Source: Gnetum montanum (taxonomy: Eukaryota; Streptophyta; Gnetopsida; Gnetales; Gnetaceae). Taken from it: a DNA stretch of 64,000 nucleotides. Where the stretch lies: positions 1,720,954 to 1,784,953 of the forward strand of contig MNCI01010116.1 in assembly GCA_015680685.1 (NCBI GenBank). Direction: 5' to 3'. Position numbers and translations under genes: made by a program. Of the stretch, positions 47,480 to 57,616 are shown piece by piece. The number at the start of each line of letters is the position of its first letter. Positions within the stretch are counted from its first letter, which is position 1. The notes under the pieces are model-generated. The model worked only from the letters and a program-made list of their open reading frames with translations, did not search any database and was not told the origin of the DNA.

Positions 47480-49218
47480 TGAAACACCACTAATTTTAGC
47501 CTAACACTTTGAAACAAGAACAACTCACACTTGAGCTTTCGGAGACAAAAGTTTAAGCTTGTCCTGGGAATTCATGTTGGCTTGCAAATTTTTCACTCAC
47601 ATTGTGGTCATGCTAGCAGCATGAGTACATCATGACTGGCTCTGATGGCCCCAAAATTGGGTGAGAATGATATGATTTCTAGGGTGTAATCCATCCTCGA
47701 AGGCCACTAATGTGTTTCAGCATTCAGGAATTCAAATTTGGAGACAAACTGATCACATTTTCACACTCACACTGTCACTCACGTTGAGGTCACGTTGCCA
47801 GTGTGAGTAACTTTCAGAGCCCAAAACTAAGTCAAAATGATTTGATTTCCAAGGTGCAAGTCATCCTCAGGGATCGTTATTGACAACCTCAGATTTTAGC
47901 CTCCAAAATTTCAAATGTCAAGTCCAAAAATTGCAGGTTTTTACAGCTCACGCTATGGTCATGCTGCACTCACGCTGGCAACGTGAGTCCAGTGTGAGCT
48001 ACCAAAAGTGGCTCAAAAAAATCACTTTCAACCTCAATTTCTAATTTTCAGATCACTCTCAAGGTCAACCATAGTTAGGCAATCATTACACTTCAAGAAT
48101 CAGGCTTCAAAAATCAAAATTTGGTGGAAAATCTGTCGTTTTGGCTCACTCACACTGAGGCCATGATGAGGTCACACTAGCAACGTGAGTGCGGCATGAG
48201 TGTAGCATGAGTGTAGCATGCACACCCTGAAGACACGCTAAGACAAAACACGCTAAGACAAAATCCACTCATGCTGGAAGTTCTAGTCAAGCGAAGACAC
48301 CTCAAATATCCACAGAACCACTCGAATTGACATCCTGCAGTAGTCAAGTTAGAGATCCAGAAGTTTCAAGCGAGCTAGAATCAATTTCTCTTGTTGTACA
48401 TTATCATTCCATTGTAATTTTTCATCATTTGTGAGCTTGTCAGGCTCTTACGCTCCAAATTGTATGTGCTTCCATGAGCATAAGCTAGCTTGAGTAAGTT
48501 ATCACACGCTGTAAGATATAATGCACCTGGTCAAGAACGTAGCTTGCCTACACACATCCAACTCACACACAACTGTCCATTGGACATGTGTCACTACCTC
48601 TATTTTCCTCTCATCTTTCAACCATTGATTACACCCATGAATTCTGCACCCGAGCCCGGCCAAACCCTATAAATACCCTGTCAATTCACATAAATGGCGT
48701 TGGCAATTTTTAAGGTTGACGGCTTAGGAAACTCAGACCAACAATCCTTGGGTGCTTGGGCACAATTGATTCCTAGCATCCAAGCACTTTTGAAACACAT
48801 CACATCATCCTAGGGTTTGGTGCTTGACCTGCCATCCACACGTGCAGCTACGCTTTGACCGGTGCACATCTTTTCTAAGAAATACAATATAGTTCATTTT
48901 TCCAGCCATTATTTTGTTTACTTTGTTTTACATTCAGTTTACATTTTGTTTACAATACTATTCTGCATACGTTTCTATTTACATTTAGTGTGCACTGTTT
49001 ACATTTGGAAAATTAGTTACGATAACCCAAGAGTCAGCCATAGTTTACGCTCGAGGAAGTCCTTGGGTGATTTGTGTGCAGACCATCCAAGACACTTTTC
49101 CTTCGTTTCCTTTTCCAGCTTGCCCTCAGGCGAAGGTAGGGTCAGATGTGTTTGCTCGACAATCTTTCGGTGTTTGTTTTTCCCTTCTAACCTTACACCG
49201 AAGATTTAGGTCAGTACA
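47480..49218 (+). mobile_element. 3' LTR of Tat element (complete)
   Basis: 1739 bp, starting TGAAACACCAC and ending AGGTCAGTACA. It contains the 284 bp missing from the 5' LTR. The core promoter TATAAATA is at 48668-48675, so transcription would start near 48700. The U3 region carries many ACTCACGCTG-like decamers. Confidence 0.9.
48668..48675 (+). promoter_or_regulatory. TATA box in 3' LTR
   Basis: TATAAATA in the context CCCTATAAATACCCTG. The matching stretch is deleted from the 5' LTR. Confidence 0.7.
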
Positions 49219-49223
49219 CCAAG
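49219..49223. repeat. Target-site duplication CCAAG, right
   Basis: Identical to 30670-30674. Confidence 0.9.
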
Positions 49224-49255
49224 TCCAAAGTTTATAGATTTGAGTGCCTTACTAG

Positions 49256-51025
49256 TGTAACACCCTACCCTACTACACCTAGCTAGGGTAGGGTGATGCT
49301 TAAGATCACTAGTAATACCACAACAAAAGCATGATAACTAAAAACTAATGAGATGTAGAAATACGTTTATTAAGGAAGGTTAAACTACACAAAAATCCAT
49401 ACCAAACCAAAGACTAAACATACATTTTAATTTATAAAACTTCATGTCTCTACATAACATTACCAAAGCCAACACATGCCACAAGCACAACACATTTAAA
49501 ACCAACATAACATGACCACATATATCCATACTTAACAATCACATTCATTCCATGAAAATAGTACCACAATTCGACAAAACAAAATTTTGTCCACAACTAT
49601 ATTTCTTGAACTGAATGTAATTTCACAAAAATGGCTACTATAATAACCTCCAAAATGATATATGCCAAAATAGAAAACCAATTCCATGATGAGAAAGTAC
49701 TTCCCAAGATGATCCTAATGACACTACTTTCACCTAAATCAGACTCATGAAATCAAAGTTATGTGTGTTCAAAGTTTGATTAATAAAATATATTTAATTA
49801 TAGCCAATGATGACCAAAACTCCCAAAAACTCCTACACCATAATAAGCCACTAAAATATAATATTCCAACCATACCAATTTCATCAACATCACATATTAG
49901 ATTCCACAAGTCCACATCATGTCATGCATCTCATATATATTAATAAACAATTCGTAAGCAAAACCATACAATTTTGGGAAATATGCAATATAACATGTCT
50001 AGGCTTAATTTTTACTATCCCCCCACATGCCCACATCGCATAATCATATACACTAATCCAACACCAAAAATACAAGGTAAAGACAAACCACCAATTAGAA
50101 TTTATGCTGTAAAAAATCCAAAATAAGCATAAAATCCGCAAAAATCCAGCAAGACTCTGTTTTGCTCCAAATAAGTTATACAACCATGTAGATACACCTA
50201 TAGCAATTCCAAATCTAGGTTCAAAGCAAAGAAAAATGCACCTATGAAGCTCAAAACTCAGAAAGAAAAAGTATGGAAAAGACAAGGGTAGAAAAGAAAA
50301 CTAAAAGAAAAAAATAGGCTTGATTTCATTTCTATTTTGCAAAATATAAAAAAATGAAATGCAACCCAATTTTACATGGGTACACAATGGTAGAGGTGGT
50401 AGTTCTTTTTGTTAAAACAAATAAACAAAGGTTTATGCCTTACACATAAACGTTACTTTTTTTTTCATTGTGTTTTCTTTATTTACTTATGCATGTCACA
50501 TGCAAACCTGATTCACTTGTATTTTAATTTTTTTAGTAAACTCGTTTTTAAAAAACCATTTTTTTCATAAGTTTATATTTCTTTTCCTCTACAACTAATT
50601 CTATGAACTTTAATCATGCGTAGCAAACACACCTAAACTCCAAATCAAAATCCGTTTAAACCTACAAGATCCATATCAGATGCTCTACATATCAGATGCT
50701 AAAATCACATCCAAGCACCACACAACATAATGCTACAGTTCAAATGCATAAATACCAAAATCCCAAAAAAGTATAAATACATACCGACTAGGTGCTCTTG
50801 TATCCCAACCTACCATCCCTGCCAACAACATCACTTGTCTAACACATCACACAGGGCTAGTGTACATAATCACGTTAGTTAAGCATGTAAAGACATCATA
50901 ATCATAACATATAAAGTGTAATTATAATAAGATAAGTTTTCCCCAATAACCCACTGAGACAATACACATAATGCATAAACCATAATCATATGGCCATACC
51001 TAATGTGTCTAGAATGGATGTAACA
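49256..51025 (-). mobile_element. Tekay/Del-like chromovirus 3' LTR
   Basis: On the minus strand it starts TGTTACATCC at 51025, right after a GAAGGGAAAAG polypurine tract, and ends GGGTGTTACA at 49256. TGTTACA/TGTAACA inverted ends are usual for Del/Tekay LTRs. Length 1770 bp. Its very end contains a 12-bp hairpin. A minus-strand open piece at 50285-49917 (122 codons) lies in LTR sequence and is probably fortuitous. Confidence 0.8.
49261..49295. repeat. 12-bp perfect hairpin at LTR end
   Basis: CACCCTACCCTA and TAGGGTAGGGTG separated by 11 bases (CTACACCTAGC). Confidence 0.9.
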
Positions 51026-51037
51026 CTTTTCCCTTCT
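51026..51037 (-). other. Polypurine tract of Tekay-like element
   Basis: AGAAGGGAAAAG on the minus strand, directly upstream of the LTR start. Confidence 0.7.
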
Positions 51038-51039
51038 TG

Positions 51040-52115
51040 AGAATCTTCCTTCCGAAATATCTCAGTCTGAGCTATGTGCATCTTAATCTATACCTCCTAG
51101 CTAGCCATTGAAGCTCCATGTCTACTTCATAAAACATTGACCATAGGCACAACTTTATTATGTAGCTATTGCAACATACAATCAACAATCTCTACTAGTT
51201 GCTCAACATAACTAACATCACACTATAGCTATATCCCTAAATGATCAATCATGTCATGTTCATTAGGCACATAACATCATAGCATAGATACATGAAACAC
51301 ATCATGTACATGTCTAAATGAGGAGGTACTAGTATCTGATAGGTCACTCTCCTAATCCTCTATAACACCTAAAAAGAACCAATGTATCTAGGAGTCAATT
51401 TTCCTTTTCAGCCAAATTAGGTAAGGCTTTTCAAGGAAGAAATAGAAAGAAATACATGATCTCCAACCACAAAATCTAGTAGCCTTGGATGCTAATTAGC
51501 ATATGTCACTTGCCTATCCTGTGTAGCTCTTAATCTATCTCAAATCTCGTGAACCTACTCTATATTCTATCTCACCCAATTTGTGCTTACTTGTTCACAA
51601 TCTTCTATGGTATCCTAACATAAAGGTTTTCTACATGACCTAACATATAAAATCTCATATGATGCTACCCTCACACTCTCCTTATTACTATTATTATATG
51701 CAAATTAAACTAATGGTAGCATTTGATCCCAACCTTCTCTATACTGCAAAGCATAGGCACTCAGCATGTCCTCAAGGATCTGATTCACCTACTTAGTTTG
51801 AACATCAGTTTGTGGATGATATGCTAAACTCATATTCATCTTTGTACCCATCTCCTTCTAAAATTCCTATCAAAAATATGATATGAATCAATTACCTCTA
51901 TCATTAATAATCTGTTGTGGCACATCATGCAATTACACTATCTCTACAAGAAAGATATATCTAATGTCTACTACACTCACCGATGTTCATGTGGAAAGAA
52001 AATGGGCAGACTTTGTCAAAAAATCAAAACTTACTAATATAGCATCATGGCCATTATGAGCCTACAAAATACCAACAATAAAATTCATACCAATAGCATC
52101 CCATTTCCATTAAGG
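51040..52115 (-). pseudogene. Tekay-like integrase core and chromodomain remnant
   Basis: The minus strand reads WKWDAIGMNFIVGIL (52110-52066), then GHDAILVSFDFLTKSAHFL (about 52045-51990), matching Tekay/Del integrase (WKWE-I-MDFV-GLP, GHDAIWVIVDRLTKSAHFL). LTPRYIGSF (about 51397-51372) is the PRYIGPF motif after the core. LHNKVVPMVNVL (about 51165-51130) matches the start of the C-terminal chromodomain (LRNK-IPLVKVLW), which in this group tethers integration to chromatin. The element is interrupted at 52115 by an Athila insertion and resumes at 62970. Confidence 0.8.
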
Positions 52116-52120
52116 GATAT

Positions 52121-53013
52121 TAATGAAGATTCTTCAGTCAGTTGCATCGATGGAATGCCGTTAATGTAACCTCGTCGATAGGATCCCATCGATGTAGGGT
52201 TTTTCACATTGACATGTACCTATCAACATGGCATACTAGTAGGTTTATAAATATAGCAACCCAACTATGTTAATGGGAAGTTAGAATTTTAGTTGCTAGC
52301 AGAACTCTTGTAGTTTGTTTTCATAAGAGATAGAATAATTTTCTAAGAGCCCATAGCAGGAGTCAAGGAGTGTACGAATCCTTATTTATTCAAGCATTAT
52401 TGTACTTAAGCACTGTAGTGTGTGTGGCAATAAAGATGAGATTTTTTATAAACTTTACATTACTTGGACTAGCTTAATGATTTATTTATGCATTTATTAT
52501 TTTTCATTAATTAAGTGATTAGTTAAGCACAAATGATTAAGACTTTAAGTAATTAATTAAGTTAAATAGACTAGTATACATAAGTACGACCACTTCAAGC
52601 ATACATATAACACTTGATAATCCCAATAATACTTAATGCTTGGTTGCCCAGTAGTGTTGTATGTGTCCAGGAATTGTACAGAAAGTGGCACTAGATGCTT
52701 ATGTTAGGATAGTTAGCTATTAATTAGTAATTAAACTAGTTGAACTAGTTAATTAATTTATTTTCAATCTATCACCAACCTTAGGTGAAAAAAATATAAA
52801 GTAATAAAAAACATGTGTCTCAATTACACTTAACCATACAATTGAGTCTTAGAAGTGTAGTTGGAAAGACAAGGATCATTCCACGATTAGATTCACCTTC
52901 TAGATTGAACCCAGCATATGAGAACACTAGGAATCCATAAACTTTGACCAGATCATGCATGAATGCCTTAGTGATTCATATGGTTGGGCATAGGGGTACC
53001 TGGTTGCTCATCA
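52121..53013 (+). mobile_element. Athila-type 5' LTR (family B)
   Basis: 893 bp, starting TAATGAAG (decayed TGATGAAG, as at 62697) and ending TTGCTCATCA. The TATA-like TTTATAAATATAGC is at about 52233. The first 265 bases match 62697-62965, and the rest matches fragments at 25890-26405 and, more weakly, 5526-6100 (inverted). Confidence 0.85.
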
Positions 53014-53032
53014 TTGGCATCATTATCAAGGA
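53014..53032 (+). other. Primer-binding site, decayed tRNA-Asp type
   Basis: TTGGCATCATTATCAAGGAT follows the LTR. Against TGGCGCCGTTGCCGGGGAT all seven differences are G-to-A or C-to-T. Confidence 0.75.
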
Positions 53033-53302
53033 TTTTTAGCCAATACCATGCACTATCAATCTAGGATTAGTGAAAATTACTCAACATTATTGAAATGAAC
53101 TTGACAAAATTAAATCATAATAATTAATCAAAACTATACTACAAGCACACTAAGAAATTATTTCTAACAAAAATACTTCTTCTTCTCACAAGCAAGATGA
53201 TTCTAAGTCAACAATATCATAAGAATTCAAAGTGGTGTAAACTCAACTTGATGAGTTTGTACCCAATTTCATTTACATCCTCCATTAGGATGAATAAATA
53301 CC

Positions 53303-54905
53303 ATGGCGAGACATGGAGGTGAACGTTGTATTGCCACCTAACTGATCTATTTCCAGAGATGCTACTCCAAACCCTTATAAGGCTGGGCATCTAGGACCTT
53401 CATGAAGAGTACGTTATGGAAGATCATGACTTTCAAGACTACTATCCCACTAAGACACAATACAAGCAAGATCAACAATAGGAAAAGTATCATGAAGCCA
53501 TGAAAGGAAAATAGTTCACTAATTCGTTATTCGTGCTAAATCAAAAGGATGATGAGAAACCTCATTCTGAGGATTTTCAACATGTATACTCTTCATGTCT
53601 TGACTCTAGTGAAGAGGAGTTGAATCCAAATCCTAAATCAATAATCAATAATCTAGGTTCTGGTAACAATGAGTCTCATGGTCATGGGAGCTTTAAGAAA
53701 GCGAATTGGAGTAGGAACTTAGAAAAGCATAATGATAATAACTCTAAGGACCATGACCATGAAAAATCAAGAGGTAGTGGCAAACATCACAATGGTGGTA
53801 GTCCTCCTTCCTCTTCATCCTCTATATCCAGATTAGCTTCCTCCTCTAAATCTAAAAAGAACTATAGGTGGCAGGACAATAATGATAATCACAAAGGCCA
53901 TCATGAATGAAGAGATGGGAAAGGACATCATAGGCATCATCAATATCATGATAATAAACCTCTGTTGGCCATTCAAAATATGCTTAAAATTACAAAGTTT
54001 GTCAAAATTCCTACTAGGCATGTGAAATATAGTCGAATCAAGTGGCTAGATATGAATAATATCCTCAGATTTAAGGGGGAATATAACTCAGATCCTCAAA
54101 TGCATTTGCAAGCCTTTCACGATGCTTGTGCCTTACAAAATATTAAAAATGATTTGCAAAAACTCAATTTATTCCCCAGAACACTCATCAAGGGAGTAGC
54201 AAGCTGCTACTAGTCTCTAGAACTATAGTCAAGTAGTCAATGGAGTACAATGCTAGAACTATTTAATGATAAGTAGCTAACCTACTCTAGAGTGCAAACC
54301 TACAAAGGCAAATTCAAGGATGGAATCAAGGAACACATGAACCTTTGGATGCCACCATGGGAAAATATTATTTATTATTACACTAATGCCCTAGCCATGA
54401 TTACTCTAAGAGGGAACAACTTCACCACATCATAGATGGGCTTTACTCAAAAACATGAAGGACTATTGGGGTCTTTGCCCAAGGAAGATTATCAGACTTA
54501 AGAGCCCATCAGATACAAATGTTGATTGAACAAGTAGCAAAAGAAGAAGGAGAGTTGAGGAAATGCAAAAGTGTAGAAGAATATAATAGGGATCCTTCCA
54601 TCAAAAATAAGAAGGTCTACTTTTGTGAAAATGAGGAATCCCCTCTTGATGAGATGGTGTAATGAAAGATTTGCCGATCCAAAAATCTATGTCTGAAATC
54701 TTGGCTAAGGTAGATAAAATGTGGGATTAATTGGATAAAAATTTCAAACTACTCTAAAAATTGTAGAAGAATCAAGAGAGTAGGGTAGGGATTGTGACTG
54801 TAGGAGGTGGAAAGGAGTTGAAGGTGCCTACTAAAGGGGCAAGGGAAAATCTACTATAATAGAAGAAGTTGTCGATACTGAATTAGATGATGATGGTGAG
54901 TGTGA
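53303..54905 (+). pseudogene. Athila-type gag remnant (fourth element)
   Basis: ATG at 53303 (MARHGGE) is a plausible start. An open piece 53533-53910 (125 codons) is hydrophilic, rich in Asn, His, Ser and Lys. VKIPTRHVKYSRIKWLDMNN and FKGEYNSDPQMHLQAFHDAC (54000-54130) open the Retrotrans_gag capsid domain, continuing to KREQLHHIIDGL (54407-54443) and a Lys/Glu-rich helix (54530-54610). At 54900-54945 the knuckle reads C-D-I-Y-H-Y-E-H-P-K-G-C-C, so its second Cys is now Tyr (one transition). Several stops and shifts. Confidence 0.75.
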
Positions 54906-54915
54906 CATCTATCAC

Positions 54916-55038
54916 TATGAACATCCTAAGGGATGTTGCCCTATTGTGTCAAACTTAAAGGAATCTGGGATGTATGCTCTAAATCCCATATTCCTTTAAG
55001 TGTGACACAATAGGGCAACATCCCTTAGGATGTTCATA
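54916..55038. repeat. 55-bp snap-back inverted duplication
   Basis: Arms 54916-54970 and 54984-55038 are reverse complements with two mismatches; the loop is 13 bases (54971-54983). The left arm is the native gag knuckle region; the right arm is extra. Confidence 0.95.
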
Positions 55039-55179
55039 AATCATCAAATCAAGAGCCCTTTGAACTAAATGCCTCCCAAGATCCACACTATTATGTTAAA
55101 TCATGTTATATCTAACTAGATCTATGCTAGCAACCTTCCCGAGAAATTAGCTAATCTTGGAAGTCCCCTTATCTATTTA

Positions 55180-55805
55180 CATATTGCTAGGAATGAACCA
55201 TGCAAAGATCTTTTGAATTAAGGCTCCAATGTTAATCTAATTTCCCATGAGATGTATACTACTTAGAACCTATTGCCTTTCAAGAAGAGAAATATCATAT
55301 TAGAATTGGCAAAATAGTCCAACACTATTCCATTGGAACTATTAGAAGATATTATGACCACTATCTCTAGGTGGTCTTATCCTGTCAATTTCCTACTAAT
55401 CAAAGTTGAGAACTACAAGGGAGATTTTCCAATCATTATGGGAAGGACATGGCTAAGTACTATTGATGCAAGAATAAACATCAGAGATCTTTCTTTGGAA
55501 ATTTCTAATAAAAATGCATTCAAAAAGATCAAGAAGAAATGAGTTCCATGCATTGTGTTTAGTGATATAGGGTGCAACCATGTGTAGAAAATTTGGTCTA
55601 TGAAAACAGAATTCATTTATGCATATAAGCAATATGAAAATGAGGCAAATATTCAAAGGTGCTTGTACACAACAACCATAAAACAAGAGAATAGCCAATG
55701 GCTGACAGTTGATTCTGAGAGTAGCACAATTTGCATAGAACCAACTGAGAGCCTAACATGTGCCTATGTCGCAGGCATGAATGAACTAGAGCAAGTTCAT
55801 TGCTA
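55180..55805 (+). pseudogene. Athila protease remnant (fourth element)
   Basis: At 55195-55240 the frame reads CKDLLN-GSNVNLIS: the active-site Asp is now Asn (a GAT-to-AAT transition) and the next codon is a stop. IIMGRTWLSTIDARINI (55431-55481) is the conserved downstream segment. Open pieces 55333-55542 and 55600-55806 follow. Compare the intact DSG at 15540. Confidence 0.75.
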
Positions 55806-56630
55806 ACTCTCTCATGATGAAAATGATTATACCTATTGTAGAGAATTGGAAATCCTTGAAAATTTTAAATAAGAGCCCCTAGAGTGAAAAATTATAGGTA
55901 CCAACCTAAACTATAAATTTATGAAAAATTAAAAATTGATTATAATCAATGCTAAACTTGCTCCTAAACAAAATGAAAACTATTGAAAGTGATTAAAAAA
56001 TGTCCAACCACCTTTTCTTGGTCATATCCTGAACTCATTGGGATTGATCCATGAATATGCCAACACTATATCTATACTGATCTAACCATGAAGCCAAGGA
56101 AGCAACCACAACAACAGTTAAACCCCAAATTAAAGCAAATCATCAAGGAGGAGATAGAACAATTCCTCAAGGTAGGGTTCATCTTTCCACTGTGGATAGT
56201 GAGTGAGTCAGCCCACTCATGATTATGCCAAAGAAAGATGACAAGTGGTGAGTTTGTATTGATTTCAAGCTATTGAATATGGAAACATTCAAAGATCATT
56301 TTTCATTACCATTTGTTGATCAAGTGTTGAACACCATTTTTGGGCATTGCTATTATAGCTTTCTGGATGGTTATAGTGGTTATAACCAAATTCAAGTTGC
56401 ACCAAAGAATCAAGCCAAAACTACATTCACGAGTCCCTAGGAGACTTTTGCATATCGAAAGATGCCTTTTGGTCTATGCAATGCTCATGCCACATTCCAA
56501 CACTTGGTCTTGAGTATCTTTCAATAGAAAATTGATGGTGGGATGGAAGTCTTCATGGATGAATTTTCCACTTATGGCACTACATTTGAGCAAGCCTTAG
56601 ATCACCTTGATCAAGTATTAAAAAGATGTC
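55806..56630 (+). pseudogene. Athila RT remnant, C-terminally deleted
   Basis: The linker (FSWSYPELIGIDP near 56012-56050) leads to RT blocks: LLNMETFKDHFSLPFVDQVL (56263-56322), FLDGYSGYNQIQVAPKNQAK (56360-56420), MPFGLCNAHATFQ (56462-56500) and MEVFMDEFSTYG at 56543-56578, where the second catalytic Asp of FMDD is Glu. HLDQVLKRC (56600-56625) is the last native RT sequence; from there it jumps into integrase. Confidence 0.8.
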
Positions 56631-57500
56631 AATGGAGGAATCTCAACAATGGATCTAACCACTAGAACCTTTCAACATATGGGGCATAGACTTCATGGGT
56701 CCCATCACACCCATGTCCAATGGAAAGGCATACATTACCATCACCATTGACTACTATACTAAACGGGTAGAAGTAACAACCATCGTAGACTATACATCAT
56801 CCACTACTGCTTGAGTTTTTTAATAACACATTGTAAATAGGTTTGGGGTGCCACAAGCAATGATTTCTAATAATGGAACCCATTTCATAGGTGTCACTTT
56901 TTGTAAACTCATGCAAATCTTGGGGGTTGAACATAAATTAACAACACCCTACCACCCAAGCCAATGGTCAAGCAGAGGTTACTAACAAGGATATTACAAA
57001 GATCTTAATGAGAATTATTAGCAAATATAGGAAAGATTGGAGCACAAAACTCAATGATTCCCTCTGGGCCTATCACTCAACATGGAAACTCCCTATAGGC
57101 TACTCTCCCTATGAGCTAGTGTATGGAAAACTACCAACACTTTCTATTCAATCCAAGCTCCATACACTTTCAATAGCATGTGACTTGGATCTTGACCTAA
57201 GTCTAGCACAAAGAGAACGATTAATCAACCTTAATGTACTAGATGAAAAGTGATTAGTGGCCCTATCATTGAATGAAGTATACAAGACATTTAGTAAACA
57301 ATGCCATGACCTAAGAATAAGGAAAGTCAAATTTCAACTTGGAGATAAGGTCCTCTATTGGAATCCCACACATGTCCCACAATGAATAAAATTTCAAACA
57401 TTATGGGAGGGGTCTTATATAATTAATGAAACCTTCTCTTCTAAGATCATGTTGATCTACAAACTTAATAGCCCAAACAAAAAGCAACTGGCAAATACAT
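56631..57500 (+). pseudogene. Athila integrase remnant fused to RT
   Basis: Starting in the zinc region (about 56622), it continues FNIWGIDFMGPITPMSNGKA (56670-56730, first Asp), then VNRFGVPQAMISNNGTHFIG (56834-56893), in which the second Asp is Asn, and HKLTTPYHPSQ (56933-56965), after which the frame shifts just before the Glu block. WKLPIGYSPYELVYGKLPTL (57083-57142) lies in the open piece 57008-57253, and KVLYWNPTHVPQ is near 57350. The RT end, RNase H and integrase N-terminus are missing. Confidence 0.8.
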
Positions 57501-57605
57501 AATAAGTCAAATCTTTCCATGAGCCTAAGCAAGCCAGTGGAAGTAACACCTCATCAGATGGATAACCTCACTCAATCTTTCAAATCTCCTCCTTCCAACT
57601 CAGCC

Positions 57606-57616
57606 GTGGGGGAGAT
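57606..57616 (+). other. Polypurine-like G tract at the end of pol
   Basis: GTGGGGGAGAT in the context CAGCCGTGGGGGAGATGG, equivalent to 19111-19120. Confidence 0.5.

Larger units (their letters stand above)
30675..49218 (+). mobile_element. 18.5-kb Tat-lineage Ty3/gypsy element, full outline
   Basis: Both LTRs and a perfect 5-bp target duplication define it. In order it holds: 5' LTR, primer site, leader, gag, protease, a 6.3-kb insert with an antisense multi-exon gene, RT, RNase H, a second RNase H, integrase, an untranslated tail and 3' LTR. The second RNase H and the Gag C-terminal motif place it in the Tat clade, which includes Ogre and Retand. Pol is the best preserved of the window: one frame from 42468 to about 45660 with six stops, each one transition from a sense codon. 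It is the youngest-looking insertion here, but both promoter and frames are damaged. Confidence 0.9.

Noticed and set aside
49261-49295. Telomere-like CCCTA repeats
   Set aside because: Only two adjacent CCCTA units per arm; they are part of a hairpin at an LTR end, not a TTTAGGG array.
49917-50285. 122-codon minus-strand open frame
   Set aside because: It lies inside the LTR of the Tekay-like element, with no motif and composition like the surrounding AT-rich LTR.
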